From the NCBI GenBank assembly GCA_948844705.1, contig CAQNVT010000236.1:1-5961 (forward strand): a stretch of 5,961 nt of DNA. The letters are read 5' to 3'. The notes under the pieces were generated by a model, which saw only the letters and a program-made list of their open reading frames with translations, did not search any database and was not told the DNA's origin. Below, in pieces: positions 1 to 5,961 of the stretch (position 1 is its first letter; each line of letters starts with the position of its first letter). Both the position numbers and the translations under genes were made by a program. This DNA is from an uncultured Dorea sp. (lineage in GTDB: Bacteria > Bacillota > Clostridia > Lachnospirales > Lachnospiraceae).

Positions 1-15
1 AACGGGTTTACCCCT

Positions 16-53
16 AAAAATACAGAAAGCGTCATAGAAAATGATATGCTTTC
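16..53 (-). terminator. Possible weak intrinsic terminator downstream of fhs
   Basis: On the minus strand GAAAGC (53-48) can pair with GCTTTC (30-25), with an inner TCAT/ATGA pairing and a small asymmetric internal loop. About four bases later comes a run of five T (20-16). The placement, some 20 nt after the fhs stop, suits a terminator, but the stem is short and AT-rich. Confidence 0.3.
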
Positions 54-73
54 AATCCCCGGTCCCATGTATT

Positions 74-1663
74 CTAGCAGGTCAGCACTACCACAAAGCC
101 TGCACCGGCAGACACATAAGCCTCTCTGACATTCACTGTAAACCCTTTTGGCCTGCCTAAAAGTGACGCATCATCCGACAGAGAATACTGTGTCTTCGCC
201 ATGCAGACCGGCAGATGTCCAAAGCCCAGCTTCTCAAGCTGCGCGATCTGTTTTGCCGCCGATGCCGCATAAGAAACACCTTCCGCTCCGTAAATTTCCC
301 CGGCAACCGTCTCTATTTTTTCTTTCAGCGAGAGAGAGTCTTCGTACAATACATGGAAACAACTTCCCTTCTCCAGCGCGGCAAGCACCTTTTTTGCCAG
401 CGCAATGCCTCCTTCGCCGCCCTTTTCCCATACCTCCGAGAGTGCGAACTCACAGCCTCTCTCTTCACAGAACGTCCTCACATAAGCCAGTTCCGCCTCC
501 GTATCCGTCAGAAATCTGTTCAGCGTCACAACTACCGGCACGCCGTACTTCTTCAGATTTTCAATATGTTTCTCCAGATTAACGATGCCAGCACTCAACG
601 CTTCCAGATTCTCCGCACCGAGCTCCTCCTTCTTTATACCGCCGTTATATTTCAGTGCCCGCACAGTCGCTACCAGCACCACCGCATCAGGTTTTAAGCC
701 CGACATACGGCATTTGATGTCAAAAAACTTCTCCGCCCCCAGGTCTGCTCCAAACCCCGCCTCTGTGATACAGTAATCCGCCATTTTCAGCGCCGTCCTC
801 GTAGCGCGGACAGAATTGCAGCCGTGAGCAATATTGGCAAACGGACCGCCGTGCACAAGCGCCGGCGTATGCTCTAAGGTCTGAATCAGATTGGGTTTTA
901 TGGCATCTTTTAAAAGGGCTGCCATGGAACCGACCGCCTGCAGATCGGAGGCGGTCACCGGCTTTCCATCCAGATCGTAGGCCACAACAATTCTCCCCAG
1001 CCGTTCTTTCAGATCCCGCATATCCTCCGCAAGGCATAACACTGCCATGATCTCGGACGCCACTGTGATCACAAAGTGATCTTCCCTCACAAAACCGTCC
1101 GCTTTGCTCCCCATACCGACGATCACATTCCTGAGCACCCTGTCATTCATATCAAGGCAGCGTTTCCAGACAATATTTCTCGTATCGATCCGCAGCATGT
1201 TTCCTTGTTGGATGTGGTTATCTAAAAGAGCTGCCAACAGATTGTTTGCGGAAGTGATGGCATGGAAATCCCCTGTAAAATGCAGATTCAGATCCTCCAT
1301 CGGCACAACCTGGGCGTAGCCTCCGCCCGCAGCACCTCCCTTGATGCCAAAGCACGGCCCAAGGGACGGCTCCCTCAAAGCGATCACCGCATTTTTCCCA
1401 AGCCTCCAGAAAGCTTCCCCGAGTCCCACTGTGGTAGTCGTTTTTCCTTCCCCGGCCGGTGTGGGGTTGATCGCCGTGACGAGGATCAGTTTCCCGTCCG
1501 CCTTATCCCGCAGGGAGGAAATATATTCCTCCGACAGTTTTGCCTTGTATTTTCCGTACAATTCCAGTTCTTCCGCCCGAATGCCGCACCTCTCTGCCAC
1601 TTTTTCAACAGGCTCTAACACAGCCTCCTGCGCGATCTCAATATCTGTTTTTATCATGGTCAT
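74..1663 (-). CDS. fhs: Formate-tetrahydrofolate ligase, C-terminus truncated
   Basis: This cytoplasmic enzyme makes 10-formyl-tetrahydrofolate from formate, ATP and tetrahydrofolate, feeding one-carbon metabolism and, in acetogens, the methyl branch of the Wood-Ljungdahl pathway. The P-loop TPAGEGKTT lies at residues 68-76. The family signature [19 protein letters not shown] starts at residue 97, and [16 protein letters not shown] spans about 120-135. The chosen ATG at 1663 has a GGAGG 7 nt upstream; a second ATG two codons in would be 13 nt away. The start overlaps the stop of the upstream FtsK-like frame by 4 nt (ATGA), suggesting translational coupling. The frame is 529 residues against about 556 for the family. 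Similarity holds through FVVVLT, then Cys and TAG replace the expected Gly-Asp and the conserved tail with its Pro-Gly-Leu motif. The catalytic core is present; whether the shortened protein folds is unknown. Identity is secure, the natural 3' end is not. Confidence 0.95.
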   Translation of the reverse strand: MTMIKTDIEIAQEAVLEPVEKVAERCGIRAEELELYGKYKAKLSEEYISSLRDKADGKLILVTAINPTPAGEGKTTTTVGLGEAFWRLGKNAVIALREPSLGPCFGIKGGAAGGGYAQVVPMEDLNLHFTGDFHAITSANNLLAALLDNHIQQGNMLRIDTRNIVWKRCLDMNDRVLRNVIVGMGSKADGFVREDHFVITVASEIMAVLCLAEDMRDLKERLGRIVVAYDLDGKPVTASDLQAVGSMAALLKDAIKPNLIQTLEHTPALVHGGPFANIAHGCNSVRATRTALKMADYCITEAGFGADLGAEKFFDIKCRMSGLKPDAVVLVATVRALKYNGGIKKEELGAENLEALSAGIVNLEKHIENLKKYGVPVVVTLNRFLTDTEAELAYVRTFCEERGCEFALSEVWEKGGEGGIALAKKVLAALEKGSCFHVLYEDSLSLKEKIETVAGEIYGAEGVSYAASAAKQIAQLEKLGFGHLPVCMAKTQYSLSDDASLLGRPKGFTVNVREAYVSAGAGFVVVLTC

Positions 1664-2100
1664 ACCGCTTCCTCCACAAAACTTTCAAACTGTTCCGGGC
1701 TCATCAACACCTTACGGGGTTTTGTGCCCTCCTCCTCACCGACTACGCCGGCCTCACAGAGTTGATCCATGATCCGCGCCGCCCGGTTAAATCCGATCTT
1801 GAATACTCTCTGCAGCATGCCGATGGAAGCTTTATCCTTTTCAATGATAAACCTTCCGGCTTCCACGAAATATTCGTCAAAGGCGGAGGATGTATCCGAT
1901 GTACCCCCGCCCGTCGCGGCAGATACCGATTTCATCTGCTGCTCGATATCGGGACTGTACTGTGTAATGATATTCTGATCCTTCAAAAAGTTTACAACAT
2001 CTTCCACTTCATCATCTGAAATAAACGCACCCTGCACTCTCGCCGGTTTCGGATACCCCTGCGGATAAAACAGCATATCCCCTTTTCCCAAAAGCTTTTC
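1660..2100 (-). pseudogene. ftsK: 3' fragment of ftsK/spoIIIE DNA translocase
   Basis: This is the last 145 or so codons of a FtsK/SpoIIIE-type chromosome translocase, read in frame from the flavoprotein start. [15 protein letters not shown] and [15 protein letters not shown] (chimera residues 338 to about 370) are the end of the RecA-like motor domain. Residues 412-483 form the gamma winged-helix domain that reads polar chromosomal motifs, with [20 protein letters not shown] at 428-447 in the DNA-reading helix region. The membrane segments, alpha domain and Walker A/B motifs of FtsK are absent from the window, so this piece cannot pump DNA. Its stop overlaps the fhs start by 4 nt and it carries the fhs ribosome binding site. 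The ftsK-fhs junction therefore looks native, and the 5' part of ftsK has been replaced. Confidence 0.88.
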
Positions 2101-3111
2101 CGTAACAAGCGCACCCTGTAGCTGTACCGGATGTGCTACGCCCGTCGGATGATACTGGATAGAATCCTGATAGAGAAGCGGCACTCCCGCCCTGTATCCT
2201 AAGATGAGTCCGTCTGCCGTTGCCCCGTAATGGTTCGATGTGGGGAAGCCCTGATAGTGCATTCTTCCCGCGCCGCCCGTTGCTATTACAACCGTCTTTG
2301 CTCTTGCGACAGAATAATCTCCGGTTTCCATATTGAGAAGAACGGCGCCCGCCGCCTGACCCTTCTCATCCTTGATAATCTCCACCGCAGAGGTGAATTC
2401 AACAACCGGAATTTTACGGTTTAATACTTCGTCCCGAAGAGTCCGCATAATTTCAGCTCCGGAATAATCCTTACAAGCATGCATTCTCTTTCTGGATGTA
2501 CCGCCGCCGTGGGTCGTTACCATACGTCCGTCCGCGTCCTTATCAAACATAACTCCAAGCTCATTAAGCCATTTAATCGCATCCGGAGCCTCCATTACAA
2601 GACGCCTTACAAGCTCCGGCCTTGCGGCAAAATGTCCGCCGCCGAAGCAGTCCAGATAATGCTGCACCGGGGAATCATTTTCCTTGTCCGCCGCCTGGAT
2701 GCCGCCTTCGGCCATCATCGTGTTGGCATCGCCGATACGAAGCTTTGTGACGATCATAACGTTTGCACCCGCATTATGCGCCTCAATGGCACAGGATGAT
2801 CCGGCGCCTCCTCCTCCGATTACAAGTACGTCTACATCATAGTCAATTTTTGTAATGTCAATATCCTCATTCAGGATGCGGCTTGTGGAGTGAAGCATTT
2901 CAGCAAGCTCAACCGGAGCCTTCTGTCCCTTGTTCGGACCCACTTTAATCTCCGCAAATGCATCCGGATTATAATCCGGATGGAATTCCTTAAGGAGAGC
3001 ATCTTTTTCATCGGCAGTCAGACGTCTGGGTTCTGTAGACATACGTTCTGCCCTTGTAGCCTCTACCTTTTTGATGGATTCCATCATATTCTCTGGATAT
3101 GGTGTATACAT
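1660..3111 (-). CDS. Chimeric frame: N-terminal fumarate-reductase-type flavoprotein joined to C-terminal FtsK
   Basis: The 483-residue frame joins two unrelated families. Residues 1-90 are a charged N-terminal extension. Residues 91 to about 337 match the FAD-binding part of the FrdA/SdhA/L-aspartate oxidase family: dinucleotide motif [15 protein letters not shown] (97-111), [15 protein letters not shown] (127-141), [12 protein letters not shown] (201-212), ATGGAGR (277-283) and QYHPTG (319-324). At the usual position of the histidine that binds FAD covalently in FrdA there is Asn130, so FAD is probably non-covalent, as in aspartate oxidase. From about residue 338 the sequence is FtsK/SpoIIIE to the end. 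The flavoprotein loses the rest of its capping domain, the catalytic arginine region and the helical C-terminal domain, so reductase activity is unlikely. The start at 3111 has GGGAGGG at 3121-3127, 9 nt upstream, and follows the iron-sulfur gene by 17 nt. The frame is open across the join. It may be an assembly chimera or a real rearrangement; the two halves are identified with more certainty than the join. Confidence 0.85.
   Translation of the reverse strand: MYTPYPENMMESIKKVEATRAERMSTEPRRLTADEKDALLKEFHPDYNPDAFAEIKVGPNKGQKAPVELAEMLHSTSRILNEDIDITKIDYDVDVLVIGGGGAGSSCAIEAHNAGANVMIVTKLRIGDANTMMAEGGIQAADKENDSPVQHYLDCFGGGHFAARPELVRRLVMEAPDAIKWLNELGVMFDKDADGRMVTTHGGGTSRKRMHACKDYSGAEIMRTLRDEVLNRKIPVVEFTSAVEIIKDEKGQAAGAVLLNMETGDYSVARAKTVVIATGGAGRMHYQGFPTSNHYGATADGLILGYRAGVPLLYQDSIQYHPTGVAHPVQLQGALVTEKLLGKGDMLFYPQGYPKPARVQGAFISDDEVEDVVNFLKDQNIITQYSPDIEQQMKSVSAATGGGTSDTSSAFDEYFVEAGRFIIEKDKASIGMLQRVFKIGFNRAARIMDQLCEAGVVGEEEGTKPRKVLMSPEQFESFVEEAV
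1671..1675 (-). promoter_or_regulatory. Ribosome binding site of fhs
   Basis: GGAGG on the minus strand, inside the last codons of the FtsK-like frame and 7 nt before the fhs ATG at 1663. It favours that start over the in-frame ATG at 1657. With the 4-nt stop/start overlap it suggests coupled translation of ftsK and fhs. Confidence 0.8.
2090..2103. other. Breakpoint between flavoprotein and ftsK sequence
   Basis: Family identity switches within a few codons here: ...GALVTEK on the flavoprotein side, EKLLGKGDM on the FtsK side. The Glu-Lys pair (2095-2100) fits both families, so a short shared stretch such as GAAAAG could have served as microhomology. The 10-bp perfect palindrome AAAAGCTTTT lies at 2090-2099 and contains a HindIII site (AAGCTT, 2092-2097). 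That would fit ligation of restriction fragments in a clone library, but a 6-bp site can also occur by chance. No insertion sequence ends or target duplications are visible. Confidence 0.7.
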
Positions 3112-3128
3112 GATTTTACGCCCTCCCT

Positions 3129-3803
3129 TTACTTTTCAATTTCTCTTGTATTATAAAGTTCCTGTATTTCCGTAATCGGTTTCTGCATGATCTGCTCAAT
3201 AAGCTCATCATACTCACCCTTGTTGACCTCTTCTACACGCGTTTCAAGATGCTCTGTCTTAGGAGCGATATATTTTCCGGTAAGACGTCTTGCCAGGACG
3301 CCTACATGCGGATGGGAGATTCCTGCCGGACACCTTACAGTACAGCATCCGCATCCGATGCAGTCAAAGGATTCCTCCGCACATTTCTCGAATTCACCGC
3401 GCTGTGCGTAGGCGATATACTGCATAACATTTAAATCCTGCGGGCAGGCTTTTGTACAGGCATTACATCCGATACAGCTGTAAATTTCCGGGTAAAGCTC
3501 CATCATAATCTGCTGGGTCGGCCTGATATCCCCGATTTCATAGGTTCTCTTATCTGTCGGGAAGAACGGAATGCTTGCCACATACATACCCTCCTCTACC
3601 TGAGTCTGACAGGCAAGACATGTCTTTAATTCATTTTTCCCTTTGATTCTGTATACAGTCGCGCAGGCGCCGCAGAAACCGTGGCGGCAGCCGCAGCCTC
3701 TTTTCCATGTATAACCTGCGTATTCCATGGCGGTCATAATTGTGAGATCTGCCGGAACGCTGTATCTCTTACCGCTAAAATATACATTTACCATTTTTTC
3801 CAT
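3129..3803 (-). CDS. FrdB-like iron-sulfur subunit (2Fe-2S plus two 4Fe-4S)
   Basis: This 224-residue protein should carry electrons between the reductase module encoded upstream and the flavoprotein encoded downstream, like the iron-sulfur subunit of fumarate reductase/succinate dehydrogenase. The N-terminal ferredoxin-like domain has Cys39, Cys44, Cys47 and Cys62 in plant-type 2Fe-2S spacing, with extra cysteines at 37 and 65. Two classical CxxCxxCxxxCP sites follow: Cys110/113/116/120 and Cys148/151/154/158. Having four cysteines at each site predicts two 4Fe-4S clusters rather than the 2Fe-2S, 4Fe-4S, 3Fe-4S set of classical FrdB. No membrane segment or signal peptide is seen. The frame opens further upstream to 3845, but the ATG at 3803 is preferred: an AAAGGA site lies 10 nt before it, the ferredoxin domain begins right after it, and it leaves a normal 19-nt gap. 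HdrC-like or other ferredoxin-domain roles are alternatives. Confidence 0.88.
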   Translation of the reverse strand: MEKMVNVYFSGKRYSVPADLTIMTAMEYAGYTWKRGCGCRHGFCGACATVYRIKGKNELKTCLACQTQVEEGMYVASIPFFPTDKRTYEIGDIRPTQQIMMELYPEIYSCIGCNACTKACPQDLNVMQYIAYAQRGEFEKCAEESFDCIGCGCCTVRCPAGISHPHVGVLARRLTGKYIAPKTEHLETRVEEVNKGEYDELIEQIMQKPITEIQELYNTREIEK

Positions 3804-3813
3804 GTCATTCGAT

Positions 3814-3819
3814 TCCTTT
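3814..3819 (-). promoter_or_regulatory. Ribosome binding site supporting the start at 3803
   Basis: AAAGGA on the minus strand, 10 nt before the ATG at 3803. It is the reason for not using the upstream ATGs at 3845 and 3833, which would overlap the preceding gene. It is weaker than the GGAGG-type sites of the neighbouring genes. Confidence 0.6.
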
Positions 3820-3822
3820 CTA

Positions 3823-4677
3823 TTAGTATTCATTCGGCAGTTCATCTATTTCGTCAAACCGGAACACCGGACCGTCCTTGCACACATACTTGGAGCCGAT
3901 ATTGCAGCGGCCGCATTTTCCTACGCCGCACTTCATGCGAAGCTCAAGTGTGGTGTACACCTGCTCAGTCGTAAATCCAAGCTCCTTAAGGCCCGAAAGC
4001 ACGAACTTGATCATAATCGGAGGTCCGCATACCAGAGCCGTCCTGTCTGTGTCAAAGCCAAGCTCCTTTACATAATTCGGAACAAATCCTACATGTCCGT
4101 CCCATCCCTCCTGCTCTCTGTCGATGGTCAGATAAACATTAATTCCCTCCGTCTTCATCCATACTTCCTGGATTTCCTTAAGCTGGACCAGATCCTCCGC
4201 CGAACGGGAACCATAAACGATATCAACCGTTCCGTAATTCTCTCTGTTATCGATGACATAATTAATAACAGAACGAAGGGGTGCAAGACCGATACCGCCT
4301 GCGATAAATAAGAGGTTCTTCCCCTTAAGCTCTGTCTCTACCGGGAAGGAATTGCCGTATGGGCCGCGGACCGTGATCTCGTCACCCACCTCCAGGCTGT
4401 GGAGGTAATCGGTGAGGATCCCGCATTTCTTAATGCTGAACTCCTGGTATTCCTTATTTGTCGGCGAAGAAGTAATGGAAAACATACCCTCGCTGATACC
4501 CGGCGCGCATACCATGGCGCATTGTCCCGGCATGTGCTCGAAGAGCTTGCCGCCCTCCGGTGCATTTACACGGAAGGTCTTTACATCCGGAGTCTCCTGA
4601 CGGATATCGGTGATCACGCCTACCTTTGGAATGAGAGTATCTAACGTATAATTTTTATGACATGTACATTCACCCAT
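3823..4677 (-). CDS. FAD/NAD(P)-binding reductase subunit, AsrB/HydG/PyrK type
   Basis: This 284-residue cytoplasmic flavoprotein of the ferredoxin-NADP reductase superfamily should pass electrons between NAD(P)H and the iron-sulfur partners. The FAD-binding barrel shows PGQ (50-52), FSITSSP (66-72) and RGPYGNSFP (104-112). The nucleotide domain shows AGGIGLAPLRS (126-136) and CGPP (217-220). The C-terminal 2Fe-2S site uses Cys250, Cys255, Cys258 and Cys266, followed by DGPVF, as in dihydroorotate dehydrogenase PyrK, sulfhydrogenase gamma and anaerobic sulfite reductase AsrB. Its length fits the family. The ATG shares one base with the stop of the upstream gene (TAATG), and GGAGGTG at 4685-4691 gives a strong ribosome binding site. 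Lying next to an AsrA/HydB-type gene matches the usual pairing, but no siroheme AsrC or NiFe hydrogenase gene is in the window. NADH versus NADPH preference cannot be judged by eye. Confidence 0.92.
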   Translation of the reverse strand: MGECTCHKNYTLDTLIPKVGVITDIRQETPDVKTFRVNAPEGGKLFEHMPGQCAMVCAPGISEGMFSITSSPTNKEYQEFSIKKCGILTDYLHSLEVGDEITVRGPYGNSFPVETELKGKNLLFIAGGIGLAPLRSVINYVIDNRENYGTVDIVYGSRSAEDLVQLKEIQEVWMKTEGINVYLTIDREQEGWDGHVGFVPNYVKELGFDTDRTALVCGPPIMIKFVLSGLKELGFTTEQVYTTLELRMKCGVGKCGRCNIGSKYVCKDGPVFRFDEIDELPNEY

Positions 4678-5717
4678 TATTTTTCACCTCCCTGATTCTG
4701 AAATGCCTTGATTACCTTAACAATATTAAGGGCCGACGGGCATTTCTCCACACAGCGGCCGCATCCGACGCAGGAATACATTCCGTCGTTATTTGCCGGA
4801 TAGTACACAAGCTTGTGCATGAATCTCTGGCGGAATCTCTGCATCTGGCTCGTACGGTTGTTGCCGTGGGCCATCATCGTAAAATCCGAATACATACAGG
4901 AATCCCAGCATCTGTAACGGGAAACAGTATTTCCTGCGGTGTAATCCTTGATATCATAGCACTGGCAGGTCGGACATACAAAGGTACAGGTACCGCATGC
5001 CAGACATGGTTTATATAATTCCTCCCATAAGGGAGAGTCAAATTTCTCAGAAAGAGCGTCTCCGTTCCAGCCTTCCAGGGAAAGATTCATAAAGGGCAGC
5101 TTCTCCGTGATCTTATGGATCGCGTCCTTTTCTGCTTCTACCGCTGTCTCTTCCGATGCGGATGCCTCTGTTAAAAGTCCCTTTACCGCCTCCGTAAGAG
5201 CCTCGCCCTTTTCGGTCTGCGCCTTCCAGTAAAGCTCCTCCCCCACGGTCCACACGGCAACGTCAGATGCCGGACTTGCCGCGTTCACGCCGAACACCTT
5301 ACAGAAACAGGTCTCCTCCGGCTCATGACAGGCCATGGCTACAATGGTTCCATGGTCTCTTCTCGACGCGTAGAAGGTATCTACCGGGTCGGCCAGGAAT
5401 ACGTTGTCAAGAACCTCCATTCCCTTCACGTCGCAGGCCCTCATACCAAATACCACAAAATCCTGCTCCTTTAAGCTTTCCGGTTCTACGGACATTTTCT
5501 TTCCTTCCTTTTTCACCGTATAAAGCCCCTCGCTCTGCGGGAAAAATGCGTCCTTTGCTGATTTCACAGTCTTTAAAGTATCAAGGTCAACCTCCGCGTC
5601 TTCGTTCCACGCCGCAAAATTCGTCTGTCCGGCCGTCTTAACCGGAAGATACAGCTCGCAGGTTTCCGCGATCAGCCGGAATAATGCGGAAAGATTTTCT
5701 TTTGCTATCTTATACAT
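4677..5717 (-). CDS. AsrA/HydB-type 4Fe-4S dicluster electron-transfer subunit
   Basis: This 346-residue protein resembles the beta subunit of archaeal sulfhydrogenase (HydB) and anaerobic sulfite reductase subunit A. It is a cytoplasmic relay that pairs with the FAD/NAD(P) subunit encoded next. Family marks in the N-terminal half are GMRACDVKGMEVLDNVF and the ETCFC segment. Two 4Fe-4S sites lie in the C-terminal third: Cys238/241/244/248 (CLACGTCTFVCP, then Cys251 and Cys253) and Cys316/319/322/326 (CVGCGRCVEKCP). A conserved-looking RCWDSC (269-274) lies between them. A Glu/Ala-rich stretch around residues 180-210 looks like a linker. Its length is close to AsrA. GAGGGG at 5725-5730 lies 7 nt before the start, and the gap to the upstream stop is 3 nt, so it is an internal operon gene. 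The terminal partner appears to be a fumarate-reductase-type pair rather than sulfite reductase or hydrogenase, so a name such as asrA is not assigned. Confidence 0.9.
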   Translation of the reverse strand: MYKIAKENLSALFRLIAETCELYLPVKTAGQTNFAAWNEDAEVDLDTLKTVKSAKDAFFPQSEGLYTVKKEGKKMSVEPESLKEQDFVVFGMRACDVKGMEVLDNVFLADPVDTFYASRRDHGTIVAMACHEPEETCFCKVFGVNAASPASDVAVWTVGEELYWKAQTEKGEALTEAVKGLLTEASASEETAVEAEKDAIHKITEKLPFMNLSLEGWNGDALSEKFDSPLWEELYKPCLACGTCTFVCPTCQCYDIKDYTAGNTVSRYRCWDSCMYSDFTMMAHGNNRTSQMQRFRQRFMHKLVYYPANNDGMYSCVGCGRCVEKCPSALNIVKVIKAFQNQGGEK

Positions 5718-5720
5718 ACA

Positions 5721-5960
5721 TTATCCCCTCTTTCCTACAATACTAGGTTCCGCATCCTCAAACGTATAGTTTGTAAGCGGTGCTTTTGAATCGGTATCTG
5801 CCCCCGCCTGGTACTCGCCGTATAATTCGTCAATATCTTTGGACTGTCCCTTTGTATATCCAAGCCGTTCATCATGTTTTGCCATGGTGGGATTGAGCGT
5901 TGCTGCAAGTTTTGTATCCGCATTTTTATCCGCCTGGTATTTATTTTCTGCAGCCTGGTT
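5721..5960 (-). CDS. C-terminal end of an unrecognised protein (partial)
   Basis: A frame enters from the right edge and runs 79 codons to a TAA at 5721-5723. Its product is hydrophilic and rich in Asp, Lys, Ala and Gln, with DIDELYGEYQAG and NYTFEDAEPSIVGKRG near the end. I recognise no domain, cysteine motif or membrane segment. It lies 3 nt before the AsrA/HydB-type gene and its last codons carry that gene's ribosome binding site, so it belongs to the same operon and may be another subunit. The rest of the gene is outside the window. An open ATG frame at 5735-5923 on the same strand is out of phase with it and is judged a shadow, because only this frame runs through to a tightly spaced operon stop. 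Confidence 0.7.
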   Translation of the reverse strand, partial: NQAAENKYQADKNADTKLAATLNPTMAKHDERLGYTKGQSKDIDELYGEYQAGADTDSKAPLTNYTFEDAEPSIVGKRG

Positions 5961-5961
5961 C

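Noticed and set aside
4..13. Small inverted repeat GGGT-TT-ACCC near the left edge.
   Set aside because: Four base pairs with a two-base loop is too small to be meaningful.
1..68. Minus-strand ATG at 68 opening a frame to the left edge, just after the fhs stop.
   Set aside because: No ribosome binding site is visible, only 22 codons are seen and no family is recognised. The region also holds the possible terminator hairpin.
48..77. Segment beginning GCTTTCAATCCCC resembles one end of type I CRISPR repeats (reverse complement ends GATTGAAAGC).
   Set aside because: Only one copy is present, with no second repeat or spacer spacing in the window, so it cannot be called an array.
1..129. Open plus-strand frame from the left edge, protein-like for its first 25 codons.
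   Set aside because: It is short, lacks a visible start, and runs into antisense fhs sequence after about position 77. It could be a truncated convergent gene but cannot be supported.
148..697. Two overlapping plus-strand open frames of 144 and 160 codons opposite fhs.
   Set aside because: They are antisense to a confidently identified enzyme, with Arg/Pro/Ser-rich low-complexity products typical of shadow frames.
3727..4311. Plus-strand open frame of 194 codons opposite the FAD/NAD(P) subunit.
   Set aside because: It is antisense to a well-supported gene with conserved motifs, and its product shows no domain.

Overview
All supported genes lie on the minus strand, so transcription runs from high to low coordinates. 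The proteins are oxygen-sensitive iron-sulfur and flavin enzymes plus formate-tetrahydrofolate ligase. Ribosome binding sites are strong GGAGG type and genes are tightly packed. This points to an anaerobic Clostridia-type Firmicute, probably a gut Lachnospiraceae relative. The family-level placement is inference from gene content and protein similarity recalled from memory.

Right part (about 2100 to 5961): one operon. It begins with the tail of an unrecognised gene (5721-5960). Next come a 346-residue AsrA/HydB-type protein with two 4Fe-4S clusters (4677-5717), a 284-residue AsrB/HydG/PyrK-type FAD/NAD(P) reductase with a C-terminal 2Fe-2S site (3823-4677), a 224-residue FrdB-like protein with one 2Fe-2S and two 4Fe-4S sites (3129-3803), and the start of an FrdA/aspartate-oxidase-type flavoprotein (from 3111). 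Gaps are 3 nt, a 1-nt overlap, 19 nt and 17 nt. Together they read as a soluble electron-transfer chain: NAD(P)H to FAD to Fe-S clusters to a substrate-reducing flavin. No membrane-anchor gene is visible.

Left part (about 80 to 2100): the flavoprotein frame changes identity at about residue 338-340. From there to its stop at 1660 it is the C-terminal end of the DNA translocase FtsK/SpoIIIE, including the gamma winged-helix domain. This tail overlaps the start of formate-tetrahydrofolate ligase (fhs, 74-1663) by 4 nt, which looks like a native ftsK-fhs junction. The fhs product loses family similarity right before its stop and lacks roughly the last 27 residues of the usual protein.

The window therefore contains an in-frame chimera of two unrelated genes and a damaged fhs 3' end, with no transposase or insertion sequence to explain them. 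The simplest readings are an assembly or cloning chimera, or a real microhomology-mediated rearrangement. A protein with a new combined function is the least likely. Positions 1-73 hold only a weak hairpin followed by a U-tract in the direction of fhs transcription, and short uninterpretable open frames.
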